Shown: positions 1 to 11,190 of the stretch, piece after piece
Layout: each line of letters opens with the position of its first letter
How positions within the stretch are numbered: position 1 is the first letter of the stretch
Source of the DNA: Sistotremastrum niveocremeum HHB9708
Taxonomy: Eukaryota; Basidiomycota; Agaricomycetes; Sistotremastrales; Sistotremastraceae
Length of the DNA: 64,000 nucleotides
Direction: 5' to 3'
NCBI GenBank assembly: GCA_001630475.1
Contig: KV419402.1
Location: forward strand, 460,255 to 524,254
The notes under the pieces: model-generated
The model's input: only the letters and a program-made list of their open reading frames with translations
What the model was told of the DNA's origin: nothing
Database searches by the model: none
Made by a program: the position numbers and the translations under genes

Positions 1-1309
1 GACCCACTTCAGGATTGTTGAAGACTGAGGTGATATTTTGGGCGGCGAGGGCTTCCTGCTCGCCGATACCAGATAGCAAGAGAAGTTGTGCGCTCCCTAT
101 GGATCCCGCCGATAAAATAATCTCTCTGGAAGCCGATACCGTAAAGATTGGCGCTGCGAAGGGATCAACGTGAAGTCGAATCGAAGGGTCGCTGCGACTT
201 ACAGGACGGAGAGGACGACAGCTGGACTGAAGTGGCATGCGGAAGCCCTCGACCATTCTTCTGGAATATTACTTTTGTGACTTGCTGTTGAATCAAGACG
301 TGTAAGTTGGGTCTAGCTAGGTATTGCGGAGCAAGATACGCTGCGGCTGCACTGGCCCTGAGGGTGTCGTTGATAGTTGCTTGGACCCAACCTGTTGTGA
401 TGAGACATCAAATACTGAGAGGTTTAAGGAGAGCGAAGACGTACTGATGCCAAGAGGAAACCCGGTATTTCCATCAACGATGAATGGGAACTCGGACGAA
501 TTCGTCCGCGTTGTCTGAACGATCCGCTTGTTGATCTCTGTCGAAGCACCAGGAAGACTGATTGCAAGAGGTCCGGAAAGACCATGCGCCAAGGGTTGCC
601 ATTGACCTTTCGTATCATGGTGATCTGCAGGAGCCGTGACCGACTCCAACTAAGAGCGCATTCAGCATCATGTAGCTCAGATCTCGTAAAATCCGACCTT
701 GATGAAGTAGGACACGATCGACGCCCATGACCAACCAAGATCGCCCGTGTAGCTCGCAATGTTGTCCCAGAAGTCGGTCGAACCCCGAGTGTAGATCATA
801 AAATCTGGACATCGAGCGTTGAGCTATTGCTGAGCTTCATAGCGATGTATACTCACTGATAGAACTTGTACCGCCCAATATTTTGCCTCTTTGATAAGTC
901 AGCGTTCTGTTCAACAGTCCGGGTTGTGGAACTGTAGTATACTGAGATTTGTCAGTAAAGATGTACACGGGTCGGACGTGAAGACTAACGTTCCATGTCC
1001 ATTCCTTATTAGGAGAGTCGGTTGGTGCTAAGAAAGGTGTACTGATTGCTTCCAATCCGGCGTTGCTGAAAGATAAGAATGTAAGAAAGGAACAATCAAG
1101 TAAAATCGTACATACTCCATCCCAGCCTCAATGAGCAGCACTTTCCAACTTGGATTTTCTGACAGTCGATTGGCTACAACACTTCCGCCAATCCCCGCAC
1201 CAACAACCACAAAATCATAGTCGTCGGCTATCAACGTAGGATCGGTAAACAGTTTGCTGCATACTGATGAAATCAGCAGCGGGAGAATGATGAAGAGAAT
1301 TTTGAGCAT
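1..1309 (-). CDS. GMC oxidoreductase, aryl-alcohol-oxidase type (5' part, runs off left edge)
   Basis: Secreted FAD-dependent oxidase of the glucose-methanol-choline family; in wood- and litter-decay fungi these oxidise aromatic alcohols and supply H2O2. Exons read on the minus strand: 1309-1116, 1065-990, 941-857, 804-698, 649-445, 391-203 and 153-<1, all joined in frame. A hydrophobic signal peptide (residues 1-18) precedes the Rossmann FAD motif [25 protein letters not shown] (GMC signature 1) spans an exon border, and [16 protein letters not shown] (signature 2) lies near the window edge. Exons 2-6 have exactly the lengths of those in the paralogue at 32060-34267 (76, 85, 107, 205, 189 nt). 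No internal stop is seen, so the gene looks intact as far as visible. The C-terminal catalytic histidines lie outside the window. The precise substrate is inferred, not shown. Confidence 0.9.
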
Positions 1310-1375
1310 GAGCGTAAAGGCTGAAGATGAATCCCGGGCCTGTGTTGGATTAACTTCAAGCTGTGGTTTATGCCA

Positions 1376-1383
1376 TATTTATA
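1376..1383 (-). promoter_or_regulatory. TATA-like box of the GMC oxidase gene
   Basis: TATAAATA on the minus strand, 67 bases upstream of the start codon at 1309. Position and sequence fit a TATA element; the paralogue at 32060 has TATAAAAG at a comparable distance. Confidence 0.5.
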
Positions 1384-2809
1384 TCGATGTTGGATTTCCA
1401 GGCAAGGAAGTAAGTCCAGGGCATTATTAAGAAATACATGGACCGAGTGAAGCAACCGGTCTCGATCAACGAAACCTGTTAACCCCCACTGACATATTCC
1501 CGCTGACGGCGAGCAGAAGCTTAAGACAGATGGGCGCGAGTCAATAACCAGTCAACGTCATTTGCGTTCGCAGTTAGCACGGTTGGTTGTTCCATGTGGT
1601 TCATCGACAGAAGGACCTGGAAGGCGCAGAAGCGGGGGAGAAGTACCATGGGCTGGATGAATAGGGAGATAAGAGGCGTGTTCGGTATCAATGGACGGAC
1701 GACGACCCAAAAAACTGTGTCGTTCGGACGCAATCTCATACGGACATATACGAAATTTTGGGCGCAGGAGGTCATGCCACAAGTGAGTAGTAGCGTCGAT
1801 CCAGGACAACGAAGCGAATGACTCGTAGATAGGCACTGACATCGAACAAGAGCCGTCCCTTGACTTCGCTCGGAAATGAGTTTCCAAGGAGTAATTGAAG
1901 CCATGTGGAACAGGGATGTCCTGACTCAAGGCAAGGTTCCAGATGCGCTTCCAAAGTCCCAGCGGATCAATGGCGTTGATTCAGGGGCTGGTACGGTATG
2001 AGAAAGACGGAAGAAATCTGCTCAGGGACGAAAGATTAAGTCACGCACTGTCGCCAGTGATTTGACCATGATCAGTCCCGACGGTGTCCGTCAAAACAAC
2101 AGACAATCGTACGTCGTCTCGATGGATCATACGGCGTGACAAGTGTTGATGAAGGGACCGATAGCAAGAAAGGTGGTAGCTCTTCTCAGGTCACGGTTAC
2201 GAGTGAACGGAACCATATAGAAGCTTCGGCGCTGTCGGGCGCAAGGCTGCTTGAAGGCATTATTTGCGCTCACTGGTACCGGATACCCCGCGTTCGACCA
2301 GTCCATGTGACAGAACCTCGAGATTTTAAGGGAGGTTTTGAAACATGGCACCAGATTATCAATCCACACTTCTGACGTGCTCGAGATTGACAAGCCTTCC
2401 GGCTCAGCGGTGGAGATGTACGACGCTGCAGGAGAGAGATCTCGAGAGGTACCGGTACCGGTCGTCCAAGCAAGTAAGGAAGGTCGTAACGTGAGATCAC
2501 TAGTACATCGGTGTCAAGGCGGCTTCTGTCGTGAGAGAAGACCGGTCATGCTTCTCCTGCGCAGTGAACTCGGTTCGGCGTGTAGCATTGAGTCTGTGAG
2601 GACGACCTTCAGCCTAAAGAAGTGCACATAGCGTATATCCCAAGATGAGTCGAGGAATCGGTTAGTTGTCGTTGTGGAGAAGCTTAAGAGCGGCCATCCA
2701 GCGCCGATCCGACCAGCCATCCGACGAGCACGATTTGCCCGCGTATAAGCAGACGAAACTATGCTATCATAAACAGTATAAAACACTACAAACATCACCC
2801 GCTAATATG
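1384..2809. other. Intergenic stretch without a recognisable gene
   Basis: Upstream of the GMC oxidase and downstream of the nucleoporin. Open frames here are short, overlap on both strands and show no familiar motif or credible splice structure. I see no RNA gene or repeat. Confidence 0.5.
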
Positions 2810-5754
2810 TCACTGGTTCACAATTAAGAACGGGTCTGAGCCACCCTTTTCCAAACCCGCAACGACAGCCTTCTCGACTTCAGCCAAATAAGCCTTTAAT
2901 TTATTAGGCTGTCCAGAGCCCGTGCGAGAGAATTCCAATGTGAGGTTATATCGCTGGTCTGCAACAATGTTGACCAGATCAAACACTCTCTTGTGATTCC
3001 TTGACGAACAGAGCAATGAGTTAGAGATTCAAGAAGAGGAGAAGAGTGACATACTTAGGGATATGCTTCCGGGAGTCGAAGAGAGCCCGATGAAGACGAA
3101 GAATAAGCTCGGGAATGTACATCTTCCGTATTCGTCTAAGATCATGATCTCGTGCAGCGTCTGGAATCCATATATCATCACTATGTCAATTAATTCGGAG
3201 CCATGCAATCATACCCTCGTCATAGCTCGGTTGCAACCAATCTTGCTGCAGAAGCTCCAAAGTTTTATCTTTCAGATCTTCAATCTTGGCCTGAAAAGCA
3301 GTCAGTACCGTCAGAAGGACGCGCAGCGGAAGTCGATGGAACTGACCGAGTAGTCTTTCAAATATCGCTGATCTGGATCTCTGGCTTCTGAGCTGTGCGC
3401 GACCTGTTGAACGCTTCGATACGCGACCCAAGCAGCGATGAAATATCGATAAGCGATGTGTTCGGCTTTTTGTTCCTCAGTCGACGTTTGCGAGCCTACA
3501 TCCTGAGGAAGGAAGTTGAGAATGGCTTCAGCAGCTTGAGGCTTGCCCACACCTGCTCAGACACGTTGAGAGATATAGCCGGTTGATACAGAAGAGACAC
3601 AGACCGAGGAAGTACCGAATACAGGTATTCGACTGGAGCAAAGCATGCGGATACGTCACAGTACTGCTGATGGTCCACTCTGTCGAGCGCATCAAGAACC
3701 TCTCGACCAAGCTGAGGTCCGCTTCTTCGTCGATTTCTACTACTTCTAATGGATGTGGTAGTTCCTGGGCAAGTTCATCATCAGCAGAATCTTCTCTCGC
3801 TGCAATCCTAACGCACCTTCAAAGCCTCAGTCACAGACAGTTCAGCTGTCCGCTTCGCAACTAAGTCAACGGGCAAGTCATACCGACCGGCGAGATTGAG
3901 CGAATCGAATCGGGCTTCAACAGTAGTGTCCAGAGGTAAACTGGAGAGGAAGAGGGCGTAACGCTCAATTGAATTGTCGCCAAGGGCGGCAGCGTATTGT
4001 GCAATCAAGTCGCGTTCGCCGGTTCTCTGCAGAGAGTTGTCAAACGTGTACCAGTTGAGCCTCAGACTACATACCTCCAGGAGATCGACGTATTTTTGGA
4101 GGATGACTTGAACGGCAAGGGCAGGAGTTGGGAGGTTGAGATGGCGTAAGTAAAGTGAAAGATGTGAAAAGAAGCGGATATAACGGTCATATCTATCTCA
4201 TCATTGAAGCAGAGACAGTGCAAAGTGAGCTGCTCGACGTACCCCGGATGCTCGGGTCCTTGTATTCGATCGAACAACTGGGCCGCTTTCTCCAGAAGCA
4301 AGTCGGTCCGGTTGAGGATGATATGAAGTTGTGCAACGTGATAAGGATCGCCAGGCCCCGGTCTGGAAAGATCAGTCAATAAGATGGAACAATATACCAG
4401 ATGTATACGACGTACCCGTCTTCAACGGAAACAGTCTCCATGCCTTCCAGAGTACGAATGAACTCATCTTCCATATCGGACTCCATCTCCACCGGAGGGT
4501 CCTGGATTGCTTGTCGCGTTCGCTCGTAACCTCCCTCAAAATACCCACCGCCAATCTTTTTCAGTTCGGCGCTTAACTTCTCTTCATAGAGCACACAGAC
4601 ACGCGCCCATAAATGGTCTGACCATGTCCGACACACGGACAGTATGAATGGGAGTGTAGAGGATGAAGGAGCCAGGGATGCATAGAAAGCACGTTCGTAT
4701 TCGGATAACTGAGGCTGTAAGAGGGGAGTCAGAGATGTAAAGTATGGCTGATGAATGACATACATTCAGGGCGGCATGTGTACAACTGGACTTCCAAAGC
4801 TTCCGGCGTTTATTTCCCGAAGAAATGTAGCTGTCAGTGTCCATGACATCTTCGTCGTGTTTGGACGAAACTAGTAAAGTGGAACTCAGGAAGGTTTCAC
4901 TGATAGAAAGGAAAGAAATACCGGTGGCAGACGCAGAATAGAGAATCGAGCCTCGAATACTGGCAGCTCTCCACGGTCTCTGGGCTTGTTTGCAAGCGTC
5001 CATTGCTTCAAATACTCTCCCCGCCCGTATGTGTAAATACAACGTCTCCAACAGAGCAGTCTCGAATGCATCATCTTCAGGTGCTAATCCATGTCCCGGT
5101 TCCGCACGTGCCAACGCGTCCGGATCCAGCTCTGAGATCAGAGATTCTGCAAATTTTGGGTTTCCTGTTCGTTTGGCATGCAAGACGCGTTGCTTCGTGA
5201 AACTCCAGTAGCCATTTGCAGATTCGGGTTGAGGAGGTGGAGGAGCGGATGAGTGAAGCCATTCACGAACGATTAGGAGCTCTTCTGTAGTTCGTGATTG
5301 TTTGTTAATGAAATGAACCAGCCGTGAAGCGGGGGTGTAAGGATTGTCGCGAAGTACTTCTCGAGGGCTTGGAGTCGGGGTGGGCTGGGTCCGTCGAAAC
5401 CTGTATTCGGAAGTTTTGAACGAGGACGAGCGATGCCACAATCATATGACATGCCCGTAAAGATCCTGCAACAAAGCCCATGTATCCCTCTCCAACTTCA
5501 ACGCGTCCAGTTCCTCCGGTGTTAGGTCAAAATCACGCCGGGCATCCTCTGCATCAGCTATCCTATCAGCAAAGATTTGTAAGTATCAGAATCTCGTGAC
5601 AGCCAAAATAATAAGAAATTTACTGGTCATCGCAAAGTTGCCGCATCCGAGGCGCGAAGCCATTTTGTGCGTCAAGTAGCTCCTCTTCCCTGGACTCGTT
5701 CAGTTTGAACATTGATAGCACCGATGAGTATTCGGCATTGACTGTTTGCGCCAT
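2810..5754 (-). CDS. Nuclear pore protein Nup84/Nup107
   Basis: Scaffold nucleoporin of the Y-shaped Nup84/Nup107-160 complex of the nuclear pore. Exons (minus): 5754-5624, 5562-5455, 5400-4764, 4714-4416, 4362-4243, 4192-4075, 4026-3817, 3764-3605, 3552-3347, 3290-3215, 3160-3055, 2999-2810; 2361 nt, 786 aa. Nup107 hallmarks: an acidic helical N-terminus, QRPWRAASIRG near residue 220, KLWKSSC, then all-helical repeats with HLNLPTPALAVQVILQKYVDLLE, and a C-terminal MYIPELILRLHRALFDSR block followed by LANxVAD-like FDLVNIVADQRYNL. The second intron uses a GC donor (5454, GC...AG); no GT donor keeps frame there. A 51-nt in-frame stretch inside exon 3 could be a further intron (then 769 aa). It shares a 156-bp head-to-head promoter with the phosphorylase at 5911. 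Confidence 0.9.
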
Positions 5755-5910
5755 TATGAGAACAGCTCAACCTCCAGATTTTCCTTTTTCAGGCAGAAAG
5801 TGTCGTGAGCCGTGGCTTTCCTGCCCTGTAATCGGAGTTTGAACCTTCGAACAAGGCTCAAGCTGATCCGATTCCGACGTTTCCTCTGCCGTTGCCGAAT
5901 TTTACGACCA
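5755..5910. promoter_or_regulatory. Bidirectional promoter region (Nup84 / phosphorylase)
   Basis: Only 156 bp separate the two divergent start codons, so both promoters and 5' leaders must lie here. No clear TATA box is seen, as expected for constitutive genes. Confidence 0.6.
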
Positions 5911-7040
5911 TGTCTGCAGAACCCAAAGGTGAAGTAAATCCTTGTCAAGCTATCGATATATTCTCAAATAAAATCATAGTGTTGATCGGTGTCATTGGAG
6001 GCAGTGGACTCTACAATCTGGGAGACCTCACTGTCCTGTAAGCGATCGGGATCGATCAGTCAATGAGATAACGAGCGGCTGAAAAGTTTTCAGAAAAGAG
6101 GTCCATCCGGAGACTGTAAGCACCAGTTCATTCTTTCATCAATATTGCTTGGCTGATCAGTGGCTTGTGCGTCTTGCTTAGCCCTGGGGACTGCCTAGCT
6201 CACCGATCACGATCGCTTCTCTGCCATCTGGTGTCTTGGTAGCCTTCCTCGCACGCCATGGCAGCAACCACTCCTTCTCTCCATCATCAATCCCAGTGCG
6301 CGCCAACATATCCGCTCTGAAGTCACTCGGTGTCAAAGCCATCATCGCATTCTCAGCCGTCGGTTCCCTCCGAGAAGAAATCAAACCCGGCGATTTCGTG
6401 ATCCCTTCGCAAATCATCGATCGAACCAAGGGAATCCGACCTGCCAGTTTCTTCGAAGGCACCAGTGTCGTGGCTCATGCGGGTTTCGGCGACCCCTTTA
6501 GTGGAAAGTTGACGGCCTGGTTGGAGAAAGAAGTGAAGAAAGCACTGGACGCAAAGAACGTGGATTTGCATACCGACAAATGTGTTGTGTGTATGGAGGG
6601 TCCTCAGTTCTCTACGAGGGCGGAGAGCAAGATGTACAGACAGTGGGGAGGTGATATCATCAATATGAGCGTTCTCCCCGAGGCCAAACTCGCCAGAGAG
6701 GCGGAATTGAGGTACTTCCATTCTCAGTCATGTCGTCCTGTGTCTAAACCAGGTTGTTAGCTATGCCCTGATTGCCACCGCTACCGACTACGATTCTTGG
6801 CGACCTCACGAAGCAGCTGTGACTGTCGCCGACGTGTTCAAGACGCTGAAAACCAACGCCGAAATCTCACGTCACGTCACTGCCGCTGTTCTCACCGATC
6901 TTCACGCCGCAGTTGAAGAAGGCGATATTTTGACCGAGTCCATTGGTGCGATGAAGTTCTCGATTATGCGGCCAGCAACTACCCCGGAAGACTTGGCGAA
7001 GCTGCACTATATTCTGCCTGAATATTTCCCTGCTGCTTGA
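5911..7040 (+). CDS. S-methyl-5'-thioadenosine phosphorylase (MTAP)
   Basis: Purine-nucleoside-phosphorylase family enzyme that cleaves 5'-methylthioadenosine with phosphate to adenine and methylthioribose-1-phosphate, feeding methionine and adenine salvage. Exons 5911-5929, 5980-6037, 6094-6115, 6182-6711, 6761-7040; 909 nt, 302 aa, close to the usual ~280-300. Motifs: IGGSGLY (phosphate-binding loop, residues ~12-18), ARHG with Arg58-His59, [47 protein letters not shown] (substrate and trimer region) and ATDYDSW (base-binding Asp pair) at the start of the last exon. The short first exon is chosen because it carries the only in-frame ATG and splices cleanly. Closely related PNP enzymes are possible, but the ATDYDSW block fits MTAP. 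Confidence 0.92.
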
Positions 7041-8223
7041 GAGATTGCAGGCACATTCAAGGATATCATTAGAATGAAGAAAAGGGCCTTAGGTTCGACA
7101 AGTGATATATATGCAGGGCGAATAATAGACGGATGTAGCGAGAGCGGCTGACTTTCCATAGCTCTATAACTACGCGATACAACAAACTAAATGTCGATCG
7201 AGGATTTCACAGTCAATGACGGTGAAGGCATCACCATACCCATCACGCAGCAGTACGCAGGACATCGCGTGACGAAGGTTGGTTCGGGATTTATTAGTGT
7301 AGTAGGTATGGACTAAACCAACACCTTGGCACTGTAAGGAGACATGGAGATGTGGCAAGCGAACGTAGCAATCTTCAGCCATGAGTCGACTGAGAGTAAA
7401 ATCGCATCACTCACTTTGCCATCAAATTGCGACTCATGCCCCATCAGTATCCTCAAAAAGCCCTACTCAGTGCAAGTATCGATGCACTCTTCCATTTCAT
7501 CAGTTTATGAAAGAGGAAGAGAGACCTCGGAGCCTCCAAAGGAGGTTAAGGGCCGACTAACAAGACCTCCGAAGAGATCAAGGTCAGCCCACTCCCTGGC
7601 TATGATTCGCGCTTTTAACTCGCCCCCCAGACAGGAGGAAAGTACCTCGCCTCACGACGAGACCACGCAGCCAGTCCTGCAGCAACATTCAGCTCGTTCG
7701 TGAGAGGCGTTCCACACGCTGTGCTGAGCACACAGCGCACGGGGACGCGGTTTTGTTCGGGCTGTCCCAATACCACGATATTTAGTTCCTAAGAACAAGG
7801 AGCCCATCATCGGTGAAGCTGGAGGTGGGTGTGAAGAGAGAAACTTGAAGCTGAGCTCGAAATTGGGGTCGGTTGATATAGCTTGTCGTCTTCATTTCGA
7901 GCTCCTCCCGAATTCATGGATAGATTTGTTTGAGTTGATGAGGAGCGAAGGAGAAGAGGACTTGAAGCAAGGTGAACGAGCAGAGGATGGCTGAATCGAC
8001 AAGCTCAGAGAAGGAAGGGCCTTCGGTTCCGGAATTCGGGTCGTCAGGCCGTTTCCGCCTGTCGGATCTCGGAGCCATGCATTGGGTTACGAATGGACGG
8101 AGAGACAGCAGAACAAAGTGTAGAAAGTTTTCATTCGTCTAATCTTCACAACTCATGGAACAAATTTGCAATTGTGATACTCGCTATACATCAGGAAATT
8201 AGCCCCAACCTAGTAATGCTACA
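7041..8223. other. Gene-poor stretch downstream of MTAP
   Basis: No confident gene. A plus-strand open frame (7344-7703) has no recognisable domain and a composition like random DNA. The stretch ends at the LTR element. Confidence 0.45.
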
Positions 8224-8227
8224 ACAT

Positions 8228-8614
8228 TGAAGGAAACGAAATCACAACTGTGTCTCGTAGCGCATGTGCAGGCTCGAAGGGGGGCGATGTATCCAGGGAT
8301 GTATTGGGGCGAATCAGGAGATNNNNNNNNNNNNNNNNNNNNNNNNNNNNNNNNNNNNNNNNNNNNNNNNNNNNNNNNNNNNNNNNNNNNNNNNNNNNNN
8401 NNNNNNNNNNNNNNNNNNNNNNNNNNNNNNNNNNNNNNNNNNNNNNNNNNNNNNNNNNNNNNNNNNNNNNNNNNNNNNNNNNNNNNNNNNNNNNNNNNNN
8501 NNNNNNNNNNNNNNNNNNNNNNNNNNNNNNNNNNNNNNNNNNNNNNNNNNNNNNNNNNNNNNNNNNNATAGGGGAAGGATGAACATAGGGGAAGGATGAA
8601 CATAATTCCCTACA
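8228..8614 (-). repeat. Long terminal repeat, left copy (3' LTR), interrupted by assembly gap
   Basis: Left LTR of the element. Bases 8228-8322 match 9812-9906 and 8568-8614 match 10046-10092 with no difference. The middle is unsequenced. By comparison with the right copy, 139 bases should fill the gap. Confidence 0.75.
8323..8567. other. Assembly gap (245 N)
   Basis: Run of 245 undefined bases inside the left LTR. Protein frames drawn through it are meaningless. The gap probably arose because the two LTRs are identical. Confidence 0.98.
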
Positions 8615-8809
8615 TCTCCGGGTCACTCAAAAATGAGCGTCCCCGCTCATCGGAGGATACGCGATTGGAAGGGATTTAAGGTGAAGAAGGGTGAAGACAA
8701 ATAAGTGAGGGAGATAAATCGAAGGCGGTGAAGGCGGAATGGATAGCAATCTGGGTTTTCGGTATGATACTCGAGGTAGACTTCAGATCGGAGGTTGCGA
8801 GAACTTGCG

Positions 8810-9070
8810 ACTATACGACAGCGGTATCGCTGAGGAACGACTCCTAATTGGTGAGACAGCGCTCCGACCAATCTCGATGTGCAACGATGCACGAAAACGA
8901 CTGAATGAAGATGTTGATCGAATATTTTGACGTCGGCGGAATGAAGGCGAGATGAAGATTGTGCAGTGCTCGGGGTACTTTGATGCAACAGAACGACAGC
9001 GACGTTGCTGAGGAGGCGCTCCTAGCCGATGATACAGTGATCCGATCAGCTTCGTTGTGCAGGGTTCGCA
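8810..9070. repeat. Diverged tandem repeat inside the LTR element (period about 174 bp)
   Basis: The segment from about 8815 (GACAGCGGTATCGCTGAGGA...) recurs from about 8989 (GACAGCGACGTTGCTGAGGA...), continuing with related text for roughly 75 bases each. Unequal exchange or template slippage could have produced it. Confidence 0.5.
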
Positions 9071-9113
9071 TGACCGTTAGACGGTGGTGGTAATGACTCG
9101 GCTCGGTGAATTT

Positions 9114-9674
9114 TCAGTGCGGTGATGACGGGTAATGGCTGGTTGCAGGTACTACAATAGTGATGCATTCTCGGAGGCATGAAGTGATGAGGAAATGTCT
9201 CGAATGTGGCTTGTAACTCGATGGACGACATCCGATGTCACGAAGTTCGAATGTCACGCGTGACGAAGTGAAGTTTTTGAACGTTGAATGATGGCGACTT
9301 GGGTTTCTCGATGATGGTGCGTGCTTCTCGATTGTTACTGACTCTCTATGATGATCCGGTCTCTCCGGGTCACTCGAATGATGACTTCTCGGGTCTCTGT
9401 ATTGGCGAAGACGGCTGTCTCGGAGGGATGGGAGTGCGGAGGTTCGAGGAGATGGATACTGAGGGGCTATTAGGGGCTCGAGAGAGGAGTGTGATGATGA
9501 TGAAGGTGGGTGTCGATGACTCGGAAGGATGATGGATGGATGGGAGTACGAAAGAATGTGAGGAGAGGCTCGTCGAAATGGCGTAGCGAATAAGCGCGCG
9601 ATTGAAGGACTCGGATTCGGCTTGTGCTGCGCGAATGGTATAAACGAGTGGTGGAGTGAATAAGAACTGATCAA
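9114..9674 (-). CDS. Low-complexity open frame inside the LTR element
   Basis: A 186-codon open frame in the same orientation as the element (primer-binding site upstream of it). The product would be strongly basic and rich in Ser, His, Pro and Arg, without zinc knuckle, protease or polymerase motifs. It may be a gag relic or a chance frame in skewed DNA. I do not recognise it. Confidence 0.25.
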   Translation of the reverse strand: MISSYSLHHSFIPFAQHKPNPSPSIARLFATPFRRASPHILSYSHPSIILPSHRHPPSSSSHSSLEPLIAPQYPSPRTSALPSLRDSRLRQYRDPRSHHSSDPERPDHHRESVTIEKHAPSSRNPSRHHSTFKNFTSSRVTFELRDIGCRPSSYKPHSRHFLITSCLRECITIVVPATSHYPSSPH

Positions 9675-9789
9675 CAGATATGTGAAGATGATTGCAAATG
9701 ATGAGCTCGTCGAGAGCTATGGTGAAGGCGAATAACAAAAGAATACCAAAAGAATACGAAGGGAGAACGGGGTACAACGATGGATAATG

Positions 9790-9809
9790 CCCCCCTGCGT
9801 CGGTCACCA
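9790..9809 (-). other. Putative tRNA primer-binding site
   Basis: On the minus strand, TGGTGACCGACGCAGGGG begins 2 nt inside the right LTR. It starts with TGG, the complement of the tRNA CCA end, and its complement could form an acceptor/T-stem 3' side. Which tRNA it pairs with is not determined. Confidence 0.5.
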
Positions 9810-9811
9810 GA

Positions 9812-10092
9812 TGAAGGAAACGAAATCACAACTGTGTCTCGTAGCGCATGTGCAGGCTCGAAGGGGGGCGATGTATCCAGGGATGTATTGGGGCGAATCA
9901 GGAGATGTACATGATCAGTCTCTAAACTAGCTGTACTTATAGTGAAAATAGAGTCAATGTATCGCATGGACATGAAACATAGAAGCTCTAAAAGACAGGG
10001 GAATAATCACATGTCCGAGATATGCGGAAAACGAGCATGAGGAAAATAGGGGAAGGATGAACATAGGGGAAGGATGAACATAATTCCCTACA
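9812..10092 (-). repeat. Long terminal repeat, right copy (5' LTR), complete
   Basis: 281-bp complete LTR, starting TG and ending CA on either strand. It contains a short internal tandem repeat (ATAGGGGAAGGATGAAC twice, 10046-10079). Flanked on the right by ACAT (10093-10096). Confidence 0.75.
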
Positions 10093-10096
10093 ACAT

Positions 10097-11190
10097 CTAA
10101 CAAAAGTGGACTGATGACTCGCAAGTCTACATTGTTGGATTGTCTCTCCCTGGCCTTACCCTCTCTGACAGCCTGTGGCTGCCTCTTCTTAATATGAGAA
10201 TCTGCAGCCCCAGGCAGTTGGAGAAAACGTAGAGCCAGCAAGAGTGATATTCTGAGACTGTCCGCCACTACTCCCTTTTCCCGGTGATCGACTGTCAACC
10301 AGGTTCCAATAAGCGACTCGACATCCGTCAGATGTCAGATAGCACCATTTCTGACACTGAGACCGAGAATATCGAACGTCCAGCGTTGAACGAGTAGTGG
10401 GCTGATTACGCTCGTGAGGCTCATCGGAGACAGGCCGCAGAAGCTAATCGCCGACGAAGGCTGGTCTCAATAAGAGAAGACGAATAGTACGTAGCTCATG
10501 CATCGAAGTGCCAAACGACGCAGACGTTTGGTCGACGACGAGCTGTTTCTCTACAAAAGGGAATGAGGGACGAATCGGGTAACCCAGAAAAAGCTGTGAA
10601 GATGCCGAGAAGTTTCAGCACACATAGTATCGCTACCGTTCCTGAACTCCCGGCAGCTTCGTACCGCTGTAATCCTCAAATCACCTCACCTAAGGCGACC
10701 TAATAGCTGAGGAGCTCCACCGTATGCGTGGGGCTCATGCAGCCCAAGGTCAACTCCAAATAACGCTGAGAAAACAAACGCGATGTAGACCAACAGTCAC
10801 CCGTGCAAAGAGGAAGGCGATATATGGGCCACGACTTCCTGTTTCTCAACAAAGCCTAAAGCGAGATGAATTCGGAGGATCTCAGACAAGCGGAGGTAGC
10901 GGACGGATTCGACCGCTTCCTAGCACTGGCTAGGCGGGAAGGGAGACGAATATTGCACCTCAACACCGGTGACAACTGGGAAGTCATATCTATGACAACC
11001 CTCGACTCCCGGTGTCGGTGCCACAACGCATCCCTAGTGCCCAACCAGTGCACCGAGTCGAGTCTGCGAAACCTGTCGTGTGATAAACCGATGACGATAT
11101 GGCACTGCAGGAACGGGTGAAAATACAGGTCTAAAGGATGTTGAAAATTATTCGTACCAAGTTTCTCAGTGTGGTGAGCGGAAAATGCGG
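10097..11190. other. Decayed retroelement-like DNA
   Basis: No intact gene. Around 10330-10500 and 10700-10960 short plus-strand stretches read as acidic then Arg/Ala/Glu-rich peptides broken by stops, resembling old gag N-termini of fungal retroelements. This resemblance is weak and based on composition only. Confidence 0.3.

Larger units (their letters stand above)
8228..10092 (-). mobile_element. Small non-autonomous LTR retroelement (TRIM-like)
   Basis: Two direct repeats (8228-8614 with an N gap; 9812-10092, 281 bp) begin TG and end CA and enclose about 1.2 kb. All 142 comparable LTR bases are identical, so the insertion looks recent. ACAT at 8224-8227 recurs at 10093-10096, a likely 4-bp target duplication. 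Read on the minus strand, TGGTGACCGACGCAGGGG starts 2 nt after the upstream LTR, as expected for a tRNA primer-binding site. No reverse transcriptase, integrase or protease motif is present inside, so movement would need enzymes from another element. An open frame of 186 codons (9674-9114, minus) rich in Ser, His, Pro and Arg is the only sizeable one. Classification as TRIM-like is inferred from size and structure. Confidence 0.75.

Noticed and set aside
3765-3816. Apparent stop in Nup84 after EALKVR
   Set aside because: It lies in a normal intron (3816-3765) whose removal restores frame into ELPHPLEVVEI.
8199-8626. Open frames running through the N gap
   Set aside because: They consist mainly of undefined bases; the visible part belongs to an LTR.
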